Assembly: GCF_021117295.1 (NCBI RefSeq)
Contig: NZ_CP088247.1
Location: 310,001 to 374,000, forward strand
Reading direction: 5' to 3'
Source: Methylorubrum sp. B1-46
GTDB lineage: Bacteria > Pseudomonadota > Alphaproteobacteria > Rhizobiales > Beijerinckiaceae
DNA length: 64,000 nucleotides
The notes below the pieces were generated by a model that was not told where the DNA came from, searched no databases, and saw only the letters and a program-made list of their open reading frames with translations. Shown here piece after piece: positions 52,488 through 60,423 of this stretch (its first letter is position 1; each line of letters begins with the position of its first letter). The translations under genes were made by a program, and so were the position numbers.

Positions 52488-52841
52488 GTGTCGATTGTTA
52501 AGGTCGGGCTCGCCGCGACTGCGGCCCTATGGGTATCTGCCTGCAGCGGAAGCTTAGACGACGTGCGGAAGAGCGCATCAGTCCAGGAGCAGTTCACGAG
52601 TTCTCGCGCGCCTGAGATGGCTGCGATATGCATTCGCGAGAAATGGACGAACGGCCCGCTCGGGCAAGACTCTACTACAACTGCCAACAGAACAGAGACT
52701 GGCTGGTCCGTTGAGCAGAAAAGGGACCACTTTTATTATGCTGTCGCGACCATATCTCCGAATGGCACCGGAAGCACGATCAAATTCTCGTCGCCCTTCC
52801 GGCACGATCAGCACCTCAGGCCACTTGCTGAATGCTCTTGA
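52488..52841 (+). CDS. Small lipoprotein moron, antisense within the tail operon
   Basis: 117 residues from a GTG preceded by GGGGCGGGGAC. A short Lys start, a hydrophobic core (VGLAATAALWV) and the lipobox VSAC predict an acylated outer- or inner-membrane lipoprotein. The mature part (SLDDVRKSASVQEQF, then KRDHFYYAVATISPNGTG) matches no family I know. It is the only plus-strand gene in the late operon, and its codons are less GC-rich. This is the pattern of a moron expressed from its own promoter in the lysogen, perhaps for exclusion of other phages. Confidence 0.7.
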   Translation: MSIVKVGLAATAALWVSACSGSLDDVRKSASVQEQFTSSRAPEMAAICIREKWTNGPLGQDSTTTANRTETGWSVEQKRDHFYYAVATISPNGTGSTIKFSSPFRHDQHLRPLAECS

Positions 52842-52847
52842 TGCAGA

Positions 52848-53789
52848 TCAGTAGGTGGTGACGTTGTTGCGCAGGGTGGCGATGACTGTCTTTCCGGACA
52901 CGCTGTCCTTGGCCGCCTGCCAGTTGAAGGTGGCCTGCACGCCGTTCGGGCCTGTCACCGGCGTCTTGGCGCGCGGCAGGTAGACGGCCGGCACCTCGAA
53001 CACGAGCGAGCGCCCGGCATCGGTGACCCAGCCGAAGGTGAGCGCCACCGGATCGCCGGCGGTTGCCTGGTCGAGCAGGGTCGTGTCGCGGAACCGGGTG
53101 GTGATCGAGCCCGACATCATCACCATGCCGGGGTCGGCGTCCTCGATCCGGCCATCGCCGCGGATCGTCTCCACCTTCTCCAGCCCGTTGCTGTAGGTGA
53201 AGTCGGCTGCGGTGACGGAGGCGAGCGCCACGCCCGCGCGGGTGACGGCGCCCTGGAACGGCGAGAACCGCTCGATCTCGGCCTCAGCCGGCGTGCCTGC
53301 GCCGGAGGTGGCCAGCTTGTTCTCGCCTTGGGCAATCAGCCCGAGGGTCGCGGTGAGCAGGCCTGAGCGCTGCATCTGCACGCGCATCGTGTTGCCGCGG
53401 ACGCCGAAGTTCTTGCCGTAGCTCGGCACCTCCGGCAGGCCGACCTCGACTGTCATCGACGGCAGGTTCGTGGCGCCCGAGGAGAAGACGTGCTGCTGCC
53501 CGTCGGTGATGGCGGTGGTGACCGGTTGCCCCATGAACAGCTTCAGCCAATTGCCGAAGTTGCGTAGATCGATCGGCACCACCACGTCGCCGTCGTTGTT
53601 GATGACGTCGCGGGAGGGCGGCAGCGCCTCGCGGCCGTAGCCGAGGAGGTCGGAGGCGATCAGGCCCTGCTCCTCGCCGAGGTTCGACGAGACGAAGGGC
53701 AGCTTCCGGTATCCGGTGCTGGGCGGGGTGCCGTAGGTGGTCTCGAAGGCAGCCGCCATGATGGCGTTCGCGCCGCGGGCTCGGGCCAT
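52848..53789 (-). CDS. Major tail tube protein
   Basis: 313 residues. MARARGANAIMAAAFETTYGTPP, then VPIDLRNFGNWLKLFMGQP and ATFNWQAAKDSVSGKTVIATLRN, follow the pattern of the siphoviral tail-tube family (Phage_tube_2-like). It polymerises into hexameric rings that build the tail. It is positioned just before the G/GT chaperones. The stop lies 6 bp from the convergent lipoprotein gene. Confidence 0.8.
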   Translation of the reverse strand: MARARGANAIMAAAFETTYGTPPSTGYRKLPFVSSNLGEEQGLIASDLLGYGREALPPSRDVINNDGDVVVPIDLRNFGNWLKLFMGQPVTTAITDGQQHVFSSGATNLPSMTVEVGLPEVPSYGKNFGVRGNTMRVQMQRSGLLTATLGLIAQGENKLATSGAGTPAEAEIERFSPFQGAVTRAGVALASVTAADFTYSNGLEKVETIRGDGRIEDADPGMVMMSGSITTRFRDTTLLDQATAGDPVALTFGWVTDAGRSLVFEVPAVYLPRAKTPVTGPNGVQATFNWQAAKDSVSGKTVIATLRNNVTTY

Positions 53790-53813
53790 GGGTCTCTCTC
53801 CTGGCGGGGTGGT

Positions 53814-54248
53814 TCAGTTCAGGGGATCGGTCGTGCCGTAGACGGCCACGATGGTGATGAGCCCGTAGCGGGACGTCGGCGCGCCCTCGGAGGTCAGCCC
53901 CTCGGTCTGGGCAGCGTTGACCATGAGGTAGTCGCACAGGCCGCCGAGCGTGCGGTCGGCCGCGACCGCCGCGCCGATCGCCTGCATCATGGCGTCGAGG
54001 CGGGCCTCGGCGGTCTGCGTCCGGCTCTTGTTCGCGGCGACATCGACCGGGATCTGGTGCTCGTAGATCCACGTCGTCGGGTTCAGCGTCACCTCAGGTT
54101 CGCCCGGGTCGCCGTCCTCGATGATGACGGAGCCGCCGGCCGGGATGGTCTGCGGCTTCTCCTCGTTGCGGTAGTGCGTCGCCTTCGGCAGCGCTCCCTT
54201 CACGAGATCGACCACCGCCTGGATCACCTGCTCGCGCTTGCTCGGCAT
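53814..54248 (-). CDS. Tail terminator/completion-type protein
   Basis: 144 residues from the ATG at 54248 (MPSKREQVIQAVVDLVKGALP), which shares a base with the upstream stop. The mid-region VIIEDGDPGEPEVTL and C-terminal YGLITIVAVYGTTDPLN are typical of minor tail proteins in the lambda gpU position, upstream of the tail tube gene. Assignment rests on position and general style. Confidence 0.6.
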   Translation of the reverse strand: MPSKREQVIQAVVDLVKGALPKATHYRNEEKPQTIPAGGSVIIEDGDPGEPEVTLNPTTWIYEHQIPVDVAANKSRTQTAEARLDAMMQAIGAAVAADRTLGGLCDYLMVNAAQTEGLTSEGAPTSRYGLITIVAVYGTTDPLN

Positions 54249-54916
54249 CAGGCCTCCCAATGCGCCGCGATGGCGCCCGGCACGCGACCGGCCCAGCGCT
54301 TGGCGGTCGCCTCGATGTCGAGCCGCTTCCGGAGCTTCACCTGCCGGACCAGCACGAAGATCACGACGAAGGAGCGGCCCTTGTCGGGACCGGCCTCCCT
54401 GATCGGGCGAAAGGACTTGCGCCCCTGGTAGCGCTTCGGCTGCCGCCGGTAGAACGCGTCCGCCACGAGCACCCCACCGCCGTTCTTGCTCGGGACGAAG
54501 CGCAGCTTCACGCCGGTCTCGCGCTCCCAGGCGGCGGGCGTCAGCGTGTTGCCCGTCGAGCCCTTGGACCGGCGCTTCGAGACCTGTCGCACGCCTGCCT
54601 CGGGCGTCGGGATCGCCAGGAAGCGGCGGTTGCGGGCGGTGATGGTGACGCCGCGGTCGAAGGCGTCGATCAGCTTCGGGGCGTTGCTGGAGACGTAGGC
54701 GGCTGCCTCGGTGCTCTCGCCCGTCCGCGGGAAGGTCTGGCCGCGCCAGGTGTTGGCGAGGCGTTGGCCGAGGCCGGATTCGCGCACGTCGCTGCGCAGA
54801 TCCTCCTTCAGGCCGTCGGCGATCTCGCGCATGCCGGCGGTGACCGAGCGGGCGATCTGCTGCTCGGTGCCCTTCAGCGCCGCCCGGGGATCCGTGACAG
54901 TCGCCTTGAACCTCAC
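54248..54916 (-). CDS. Head-tail/neck protein, DUF6441-like
   Basis: 222 residues, basic. It starts MRFKATVTDPRAALKGTEQQIARSV and contains NTWRGQTFPRTGES and RNRRFLAIPTPEA, the style of gp10/gpZ-like minor tail proteins annotated DUF6441. It likely sits at the head-proximal tail end. It overlaps the next upstream gene by 4 bp. Confidence 0.65.
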   Translation of the reverse strand: MRFKATVTDPRAALKGTEQQIARSVTAGMREIADGLKEDLRSDVRESGLGQRLANTWRGQTFPRTGESTEAAAYVSSNAPKLIDAFDRGVTITARNRRFLAIPTPEAGVRQVSKRRSKGSTGNTLTPAAWERETGVKLRFVPSKNGGGVLVADAFYRRQPKRYQGRKSFRPIREAGPDKGRSFVVIFVLVRQVKLRKRLDIEATAKRWAGRVPGAIAAHWEA

Positions 54917-55272
54917 GGCTCGTCGTCCGGATCGTCAGGCGCGAGCGGCGACACCCCGCAGGTGCGCACCAGCCGGCGCATGTCGATGCGAGCCAAGCTC
55001 GTCACCTCGACGGTCTCGGCGACCGCGCCCATCTCGTCGAGGATATCGACCTGATCGCCGACAGTCGGCGCCGACACCTCGGACAGGCGCACCGAGATCA
55101 GCATGGCCTCAAGGTCGTAGCGCTGATCGCCCATGCCGATGATGGCCTCGGGCGACAGGCGCAGGATGCGAACGGGCAGACCGGGATCGGTGCCGCCCGA
55201 ACGCCAGATGGCGTCCTCGCCGTGGTTCGGATCCTCGAACGTGGCGTCGAGCGCCATCGCGAAGGCGCTCAT
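54913..55272 (-). CDS. Head-tail joining protein (gpFII-like)
   Basis: 119 residues, MSAFAMALDATFEDPNHGEDAIWR..., with beta segments VRILRLSPEAIIG and LEAMLISVRLSEVSAPTVGDQVDIL. This resembles the lambda FII/Gifsy-2 head-tail joining group that caps the portal ring. The position after capsid and HeH genes fits. It shares its first base with the upstream stop. Confidence 0.65.
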   Translation of the reverse strand: MSAFAMALDATFEDPNHGEDAIWRSGGTDPGLPVRILRLSPEAIIGMGDQRYDLEAMLISVRLSEVSAPTVGDQVDILDEMGAVAETVEVTSLARIDMRRLVRTCGVSPLAPDDPDDEP

Positions 55273-55568
55273 CAGGCCGCGCGCAGCGCCGCGATGACTT
55301 CGGCCTTGTTCTTGGCCGCCGAGACGTCGACGCCGCGCTCCTTGGCCAGTGCCTCCAGCTCGGCCCTGGTCTTGTCGCCCAGGTCGTCCTCGGCGGGCCC
55401 CGGCTCTCCCTCAGGCAGTACCTGAGGATTGCCGAGAACGGCGTGGCCGGACTCGATCGCCGCTTTCGCGTGCTGGTCCGGCAGATCGCCGATCCAACCG
55501 CGCGGCGCGGTGATCTTCTCACCGCGGTCGTTGGTGAAGCCGAAGGCCTTCTTGATGCGAACGTGCAT
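55272..55568 (-). CDS. HeH/LEM-domain head protein (gpFI position)
   Basis: 98 residues from the ATG at 55568. The N-terminus reads MHVRIKKAFGFTNDRGEKI, and the C-terminal 35 residues (KTRAELEALAKERGVDV then NKAEVIAALRA) form a HeH/LEM-like helix-extended loop-helix found in phage head proteins. It probably helps DNA packaging or head completion. A much longer open frame in this phase is an out-of-frame shadow of the capsid gene. Confidence 0.7.
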   Translation of the reverse strand: MHVRIKKAFGFTNDRGEKITAPRGWIGDLPDQHAKAAIESGHAVLGNPQVLPEGEPGPAEDDLGDKTRAELEALAKERGVDVSAAKNKAEVIAALRAA

Positions 55569-55579
55569 GTCTGCCTCCC

Positions 55580-56611
55580 TCAGGTGCGGGTGAGCTTCAC
55601 GATCACGTCCGGGCGCAGACAGATCGGAAGCACGTTCGACTCGGTGTGGATCTCCTGACCCTTGCCGTGCGCCAGCATGTCGGTGGAGACGAACACCTTG
55701 GCAGAAGGCGGGATGTTCGCCTCCTGGATGCTGTCCGGAGGCGCCACGTAGCGCTTGAACAGCGGCGTCCCGAGCGGGAGCGCGATCGCCTCGTCGTCTG
55801 CGACGGCCTCGCGCGTGATGAAGGTTCCGTCCGGCTGGCGGTAGCGGAAATCCTCGTCGATGCGCTCGATGGTCAGGCCGGCGAAGGTGAAGCTGTCCGC
55901 GACGTCCTCGCGGGCCGGGTTCACGGTCGGACCCGCGTAGGACTTCAGGGCTTCCTTGACGCTGGTGTGCCCGACATAGCGGTCGAAGAACCCGGCACCG
56001 GCCAGCACCCGCACACCGCTCGCCGGCTGACCGCGCAGCGCCTTGCGGATGATCGCCTTCAGCGCGCGGTTCTTCGCCGCCACGTCGGTCGCCGTGTTGT
56101 CGAGATCGAAGTCGACCACGCTCTGCGTGATGCCGAAGGTCTCGAACAGGTCGCACAGCACCCGGCCCGACGCGCTGGTCACCAGCCCGTGCAGGGCACC
56201 CCAATCGAGGTGGTGGTGGGTCGCGTCGTGCTTGGCCCGGATCGCTTCCAGCTTGCGATTGTAGACGTTGGCGAGCGTCTGGAGGACGTAGCCGTTGCCG
56301 TAGACCATCAGGTTCTGAAGGTCGGACGGCGTGATCGCGTCGTCGAGCGGGAAGTGCGGGATGCGGACCAGCGTCTCCTGCCGATCGGTGCCGAGGTTCT
56401 TGTTGCCCGGGCCGCCGCGCTCGCGGTCGGGGATGATGGTGATCTCCCCTTCCTCGATGGCGATGCGGGCGTAGGTCGTGTTGATCGGCGTGTCGGTGAA
56501 GATGCGGAGCTGCGCCGGACGGCCGGTCGCGTAGGGCGGGATGTTGATGCTCTCGGTCAGCCGGTCGTCGGCGAACTCGGGAGCGTCGAGAAGATCGAGC
56601 GGCGTTGCCAT
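55580..56611 (-). CDS. Major capsid protein, lambda gpE family
   Basis: 343 residues. FADDRLTESINIPPYATGRPAQL, TTYARIAIEEGEITIIP and RGGPGNKNLGTDRQETLVRIPHFPLDD are typical of the Phage_cap_E family (HK97 fold). The C-terminal region ends with KGQEIHTESNVLPICLRPDVIVKL, also conserved. It forms the procapsid shell with decoration protein D from the neighbouring gene. It appears intact. Confidence 0.92.
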   Translation of the reverse strand: MATPLDLLDAPEFADDRLTESINIPPYATGRPAQLRIFTDTPINTTYARIAIEEGEITIIPDRERGGPGNKNLGTDRQETLVRIPHFPLDDAITPSDLQNLMVYGNGYVLQTLANVYNRKLEAIRAKHDATHHHLDWGALHGLVTSASGRVLCDLFETFGITQSVVDFDLDNTATDVAAKNRALKAIIRKALRGQPASGVRVLAGAGFFDRYVGHTSVKEALKSYAGPTVNPAREDVADSFTFAGLTIERIDEDFRYRQPDGTFITREAVADDEAIALPLGTPLFKRYVAPPDSIQEANIPPSAKVFVSTDMLAHGKGQEIHTESNVLPICLRPDVIVKLTRT

Positions 56612-56614
56612 TGG

Positions 56615-56995
56615 TCAGACCCCCATGCGGGCGACGACGCCCTTGGCTTCGAGAGCGGCCAGAGCGGCCGACTTCTGGGTTTCGGTGATGCCGGCGGGCC
56701 ATTCCAGGGACTGGATGACCACCTCGGCGTGGCGGGCGAGGACGACGACACGCTGATCGGCGGCCGTCGCATCGACGTTCTCGAGAAGCACGGCCGCGGC
56801 GGTTTGCGAGCCGTCGCTGGCCGCCGGAGCGAGCGGGACCAGCTTGCTGGAGGCCGTGATGCGGCCGAGCACGACGCCCGGGCGCAGAATGCCGCTGCCG
56901 GTGGCGAGGGTGCCCTCGTCACGGCTGATGCGGTTCCGACCCTCGTTCTTGACGACGTCGGAATCGGTCTTGAGGGAGACGGTCTTGGGGGCCAT
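56615..56995 (-). CDS. Capsid decoration protein, lambda gpD-like
   Basis: 126 residues. It carries GTLATGSGILRPGVVLGRITAS and LVPLAPAASDGSQTAAAVLLE, then VVVLARHAEVVIQSLEWP, the hallmark of head decoration protein D. It binds the expanded capsid as trimers and stabilises packaged DNA. It lies 3 bp upstream of the capsid gene. Confidence 0.9.
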   Translation of the reverse strand: MAPKTVSLKTDSDVVKNEGRNRISRDEGTLATGSGILRPGVVLGRITASSKLVPLAPAASDGSQTAAAVLLENVDATAADQRVVVLARHAEVVIQSLEWPAGITETQKSAALAALEAKGVVARMGV

Positions 56996-57008
56996 CGTGC
57001 GATCCTCC

Positions 57009-57587
57009 TCAGTCCTTCACGCCGTGGCGGCGCTTCATGTCGGCGACGAGATCGACGGGCTTGCCGTCGCTGGTCTTCTTCCCGTCCGCGGGGACGTGGC
57101 TGGAGATCGAGGTCTCGTTCTCGGCCGCCACGAGCTTGTCGAAGAGGGCGGCGCGGATGTCCTCGACGGTCTTACCCTCGGCGAGCATCTTCGCCCCGAG
57201 GTCTTCGGGAATGCTCGCGTCCTTGCGCCGGGCGAGCGCCACGAGGTTCGTCGCCTCACCGGCCGCTGCGATGCGCTTCTTCGCGTCGTCCACGGACACG
57301 CCCTCGGTGAGCAGCGTGGCGGTCATGCCGGGCACGCCGCCGGCGGCGCAGAGCCGGGCGATCTCGCCGGCATCGGCGCGCGAGATGGTGGTGCTCGCGT
57401 CCACCGTGTTCTTGCCCTCGGCGGCCGAGATCTCGCCGTCGAGGCGGGTGACCTCGGCGGAAGCGGCCTCGAAGTCGCGGGTTTCGTCGTCGGTCATCGA
57501 ACGGCTGCGCGCGGCGGCGACCAGTTCGGACATGCGGGCGGAGGCCTTCGCGCGATCACGGCGAAGGGCTGCCAGATCGGCGGCCAT
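57009..57587 (-). CDS. Scaffold-like coiled-coil head protein
   Basis: 192 residues from the ATG at 57587 (MAADLAALRRDRAKASARMSEL). The N-terminal half is charged helix, and the second half has a repeated-looking helical pattern (IARLCAAGGVPGMTATLLTE; VALARRKDASIPEDLGAKM). It is placed between protease and decoration protein, where lambda encodes the scaffold Nu3. I infer a scaffold or assembly role; in lambda Nu3 lies inside the C gene, whereas here it is separate. Confidence 0.6.
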   Translation of the reverse strand: MAADLAALRRDRAKASARMSELVAAARSRSMTDDETRDFEAASAEVTRLDGEISAAEGKNTVDASTTISRADAGEIARLCAAGGVPGMTATLLTEGVSVDDAKKRIAAAGEATNLVALARRKDASIPEDLGAKMLAEGKTVEDIRAALFDKLVAAENETSISSHVPADGKKTSDGKPVDLVADMKRRHGVKD

Positions 57588-57655
57588 GATGTCGTCCTTC
57601 GGTGAATGGCGCGGTGGCGCCGGGTTACCGGCTCGGGGCCGGATCTCGTGCGGGG

Positions 57656-58558
57656 TCAGGCCCGCGCGGCACGCGCCCGGCGCTCGGCCGAGGCGGTGCG
57701 GGTGAGTTCGACGAGGCTGCGCTCGTAGGTCTGGACGCGGTCGGCCATGCCGGCGGCGACCGCATCGGTCCCGACCTTCACACCGCCGCGGCCGAAGTCG
57801 TTCTGCACGCGGGCCGCGGTGGTCTTCCGGCCGCGAGCGACATCGGCGATGAACTGCGCCTCGATGCTGTCGAGGAGCGAGCGGATCTCGGCCGCGCCCT
57901 CGTCGGTCTGCGGATCGGGGCGCTTGTTCGGCGCGCTCGACGAGACGATCTCGATCGACAGCGTGCCGGAGGCGTCCGGCTCGACCTGCTTCGGCACCGC
58001 CGCCACCACGCCGATCGAGCCGACGATGCCGGTCTTCTCGACGGCGAGTTCGCCCGCAGCCGAAGCGAGCCAGTAGGCGGCGGAGGCGCAGGTGCCGGTG
58101 ACGTGCGCCAGAACGCGCTTGCGCCCGCGCATGGCGTAGATCTGGTCGGCGAGCGCGTTGATGCCGGTTGGTGAGCCGCCGGGCGAATCCACCATCAGCA
58201 GCACAGCGCCGACGTCGACGCTGTCGCGGGCGAGGGCGAGATCGCGGGCCAGCATCGCCGCCGAGGTGCCGGTGCCGGACATCTCGGTCATCAGGTTGGC
58301 GCGCGGGAAGATCGGGCCGACCACCGGGATGATCGCCACGCCCTCGCGGGTGAGCATCGCGTAGCGGGCACCTTCCAGGCGCTGCGCGGTCGGGCCGGCC
58401 GCGGCGGCAAGGTCGAGCCGGAACCAGTCCTCGCCCTCGGCGGAGCGGCGGTCGGCGCGGCCGTCGCGATCGAGGCTCGCGAGCGAGGCCATGAAATGCA
58501 GGTAGTCGGGACGGATCGCCCACGGCTCGGCCGTCAGGGCGCGCAGGGCGCTCGTCAT
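57656..58558 (-). CDS. Head maturation protease, S49/SppA family (gpC-like)
   Basis: 300 residues from the ATG at 58558, which overlaps the portal stop (ATGA). S49 motifs are clear: VDSPGGSPTGINALADQI, VLAHVTGTCASAAYWLASAA with the nucleophilic Ser after CA, and TGIVGSIGVV. It cleaves scaffold and portal proteins during head maturation. The last residues (SAERRARAARA) are basic. Confidence 0.9.
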   Translation of the reverse strand: MTSALRALTAEPWAIRPDYLHFMASLASLDRDGRADRRSAEGEDWFRLDLAAAAGPTAQRLEGARYAMLTREGVAIIPVVGPIFPRANLMTEMSGTGTSAAMLARDLALARDSVDVGAVLLMVDSPGGSPTGINALADQIYAMRGRKRVLAHVTGTCASAAYWLASAAGELAVEKTGIVGSIGVVAAVPKQVEPDASGTLSIEIVSSSAPNKRPDPQTDEGAAEIRSLLDSIEAQFIADVARGRKTTAARVQNDFGRGGVKVGTDAVAAGMADRVQTYERSLVELTRTASAERRARAARA

Positions 58559-60165
58559 TGCGGCTCCTTCGGTGTGTTGGGCCGGGGCGGATCGTCGGAC
58601 TGCGCGGGCGCGGCGGCGGCCGGCGTCTTCGCAGCGTTGCGCCCGTCCGAGGTGTAGGTGAGCTTCAGCTCGTCGGCCCGGGCGTTGTCGGCCGCGTTCT
58701 CGGCATCGACCTGCTCGACGTCGTAACCGGCCCTGGCGACGACGCGGGTGCGTGTCGAGAAGCCCGCCTGGACCTCCTTCATCTTGCCTTCGACGTCCTG
58801 CACCGGGTGAATGTACGACCACGCCTGCGGCACCCACTCGACCGCGTAGGCCTGCTGCCGGGTCATGCCGATCGGCAGCTTCAGCGCGCCAGAGAGAAGG
58901 GCGAGGTCGATCCAGCGGCGCCAGATCGGCCGGCAGAACTGGTAGACGACGAGGTGGTGCTGCCAGCGCTCGACGGAGCGGCGGAAGTCGTTGAGGGCGG
59001 CGCGCAGCGTGCGGTCGTCCATCTGGCTATAGTCGCCGCTCAGCACCTCGTAGAGCAGACCCACCGCCGCAGCGACGCTGCGCTTGGCCTCGCGCACGAA
59101 GGGCTCGAAGTTCGCCCCGACGTCGGCGGGCTCGCACATCTCGACGTCTTCGCCGTCGGCGAGCACCTGCACCGTGCCAGGCTCCATCTCGACGACGCCG
59201 ACGCCCTCCTCGTCGGCCGGGTCGGAGCCCATCGGGCCGCCGCCGGGATCGCCGTCGTCCGCAGCGTCGAGCGTGCGCTTGATGAAGGCGACGAGGCGGG
59301 CGGCGTTCTTCTTCCGCACCAGCTCGGCGTCGAAATACTGGTCGAGGTCGTAGAGCGTCTTCAGCGCTCGCGCGAGCCAGGGCTCGCCGCGGTCCTGGCC
59401 GGGTCGGCGGGCCCGGTAGAGGTGGCAGATGTCGCCGGCCGGCACGAGCGTTTCGTCGAGGGTCGCGCCAGTGATGATGCCGTCGCCTGGGTGCTCGCGG
59501 CGCAGGTAGTAGCCGGTCCGCGCGCCGATCGCATTGAACTGGATACCCTGACGGATGCGGTTGGTGCCGTCCGTCTTCAGGTGGTCGCAGTGGTCGCCCT
59601 CCAGAACCTGAAGCTGGAGCGGCACGGTGAGGCCGTCGGTCAGAAGACGGGTGCGCAGGCGGGTGAAGCTCTCGCCGCCCTCGACCATGCCGGTGACCGC
59701 GATGGCCTGCAGCCCGTAGAAGTCGTGTGCTCCGGTCGAATCGGCCTCGTCGGTCCAGGCCAGGAAGAGGCTCTGCAGGCCGGCGCGGAACGCCGCGTCC
59801 TCCTGCCGGACCCGCTTCGCCTGCTCATCGCTCAGGCCCGCGACCGAGCGCGCCGCGATCGAGCGCGGCACGATGCCGGTGCCGATAATGTTGTCGACGA
59901 GCCGATCGACGGCCGCGCCGGCGAATGCGTTCTTCCGGCTGAGGTCGCGCGACTTCCGGCGCAGCTCGTCGAGCGCGTAGGTGATCGCGGCGTTCGGCCC
60001 CCAGGAGCCGACCCGCCACGACCGCGAGCGCCGGCCGGTGCCGCCGGCCACCTCGTAGGGCGTGGACGCGGCGGCGCCCGTGCCGCCGGTGAGGTCGAGC
60101 GCCACCGGCTCGGCGACCTCGCCCGTGCCCTTGACCCGCAGGCGGGTGCGGAAGGTCTCGGCCAC
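58555..60165 (-). CDS. Portal protein, lambda gpB family
   Basis: 536 residues from a GTG. RSWRVGSWGPNAAITYALDEL, RLVDNIIGTGIVPRS, GIQFNAIGARTGYYLRREHPGD, GLLYEVLSGDYSQMDDRTLRAAL and PIWRRWIDLALLSG are all conserved lambda-type portal segments. It forms the dodecameric DNA channel at the head vertex. The Pro/Ala-rich C-terminus is not conserved. Confidence 0.93.
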   Translation of the reverse strand: MAETFRTRLRVKGTGEVAEPVALDLTGGTGAAASTPYEVAGGTGRRSRSWRVGSWGPNAAITYALDELRRKSRDLSRKNAFAGAAVDRLVDNIIGTGIVPRSIAARSVAGLSDEQAKRVRQEDAAFRAGLQSLFLAWTDEADSTGAHDFYGLQAIAVTGMVEGGESFTRLRTRLLTDGLTVPLQLQVLEGDHCDHLKTDGTNRIRQGIQFNAIGARTGYYLRREHPGDGIITGATLDETLVPAGDICHLYRARRPGQDRGEPWLARALKTLYDLDQYFDAELVRKKNAARLVAFIKRTLDAADDGDPGGGPMGSDPADEEGVGVVEMEPGTVQVLADGEDVEMCEPADVGANFEPFVREAKRSVAAAVGLLYEVLSGDYSQMDDRTLRAALNDFRRSVERWQHHLVVYQFCRPIWRRWIDLALLSGALKLPIGMTRQQAYAVEWVPQAWSYIHPVQDVEGKMKEVQAGFSTRTRVVARAGYDVEQVDAENAADNARADELKLTYTSDGRNAAKTPAAAAPAQSDDPPRPNTPKEPQ

Positions 60166-60168
60166 CGA

Positions 60169-60423
60169 TCAGAACCCGCCGGTGCCGATCATCACGACGC
60201 GGCGCGTGCGCCGCCGGGGCGTGCCGGACAGGGTCGCGTCGAGGCCGTCGATGCGGCGGGAGAGATCGCGGCGCGCCTGCTGCATCTCGGCATAGCTCCG
60301 GTACGTCGTGCGCCCGCCGTTGTCGGCCTGCTCGATGGTCAGGGCGCCGCTCGCCATGGCGCGGTCGAGGTTGGCGAGCTGCACGCGCAGCTTCGCAAGT
60401 TCCTGTTCTTTCGTGTCGGCCAT
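60169..60423 (-). CDS. Head-tail connector gpW
   Basis: 84 residues from the ATG at 60423, sharing a base with the terminase stop. The sequence has MADTKEQELAKLRVQLANLDRA, then EMQQARRDLSRRIDGLDATL and a basic C-terminus (RRRTRRVVM). The size, helical N-terminus and place between terminase and portal match gpW, which stabilises the filled head before tail joining. Confidence 0.85.
   Translation of the reverse strand: MADTKEQELAKLRVQLANLDRAMASGALTIEQADNGGRTTYRSYAEMQQARRDLSRRIDGLDATLSGTPRRRTRRVVMIGTGGF

Noticed and set aside
55569..56702. A 476-codon minus-strand frame ending at 55272 taken as one gene
   Set aside because: Upstream of 55568 the translation is Arg/Gly-rich and overlaps the capsid gene in another phase. 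Only the last 98 codons (HeH protein) look real.
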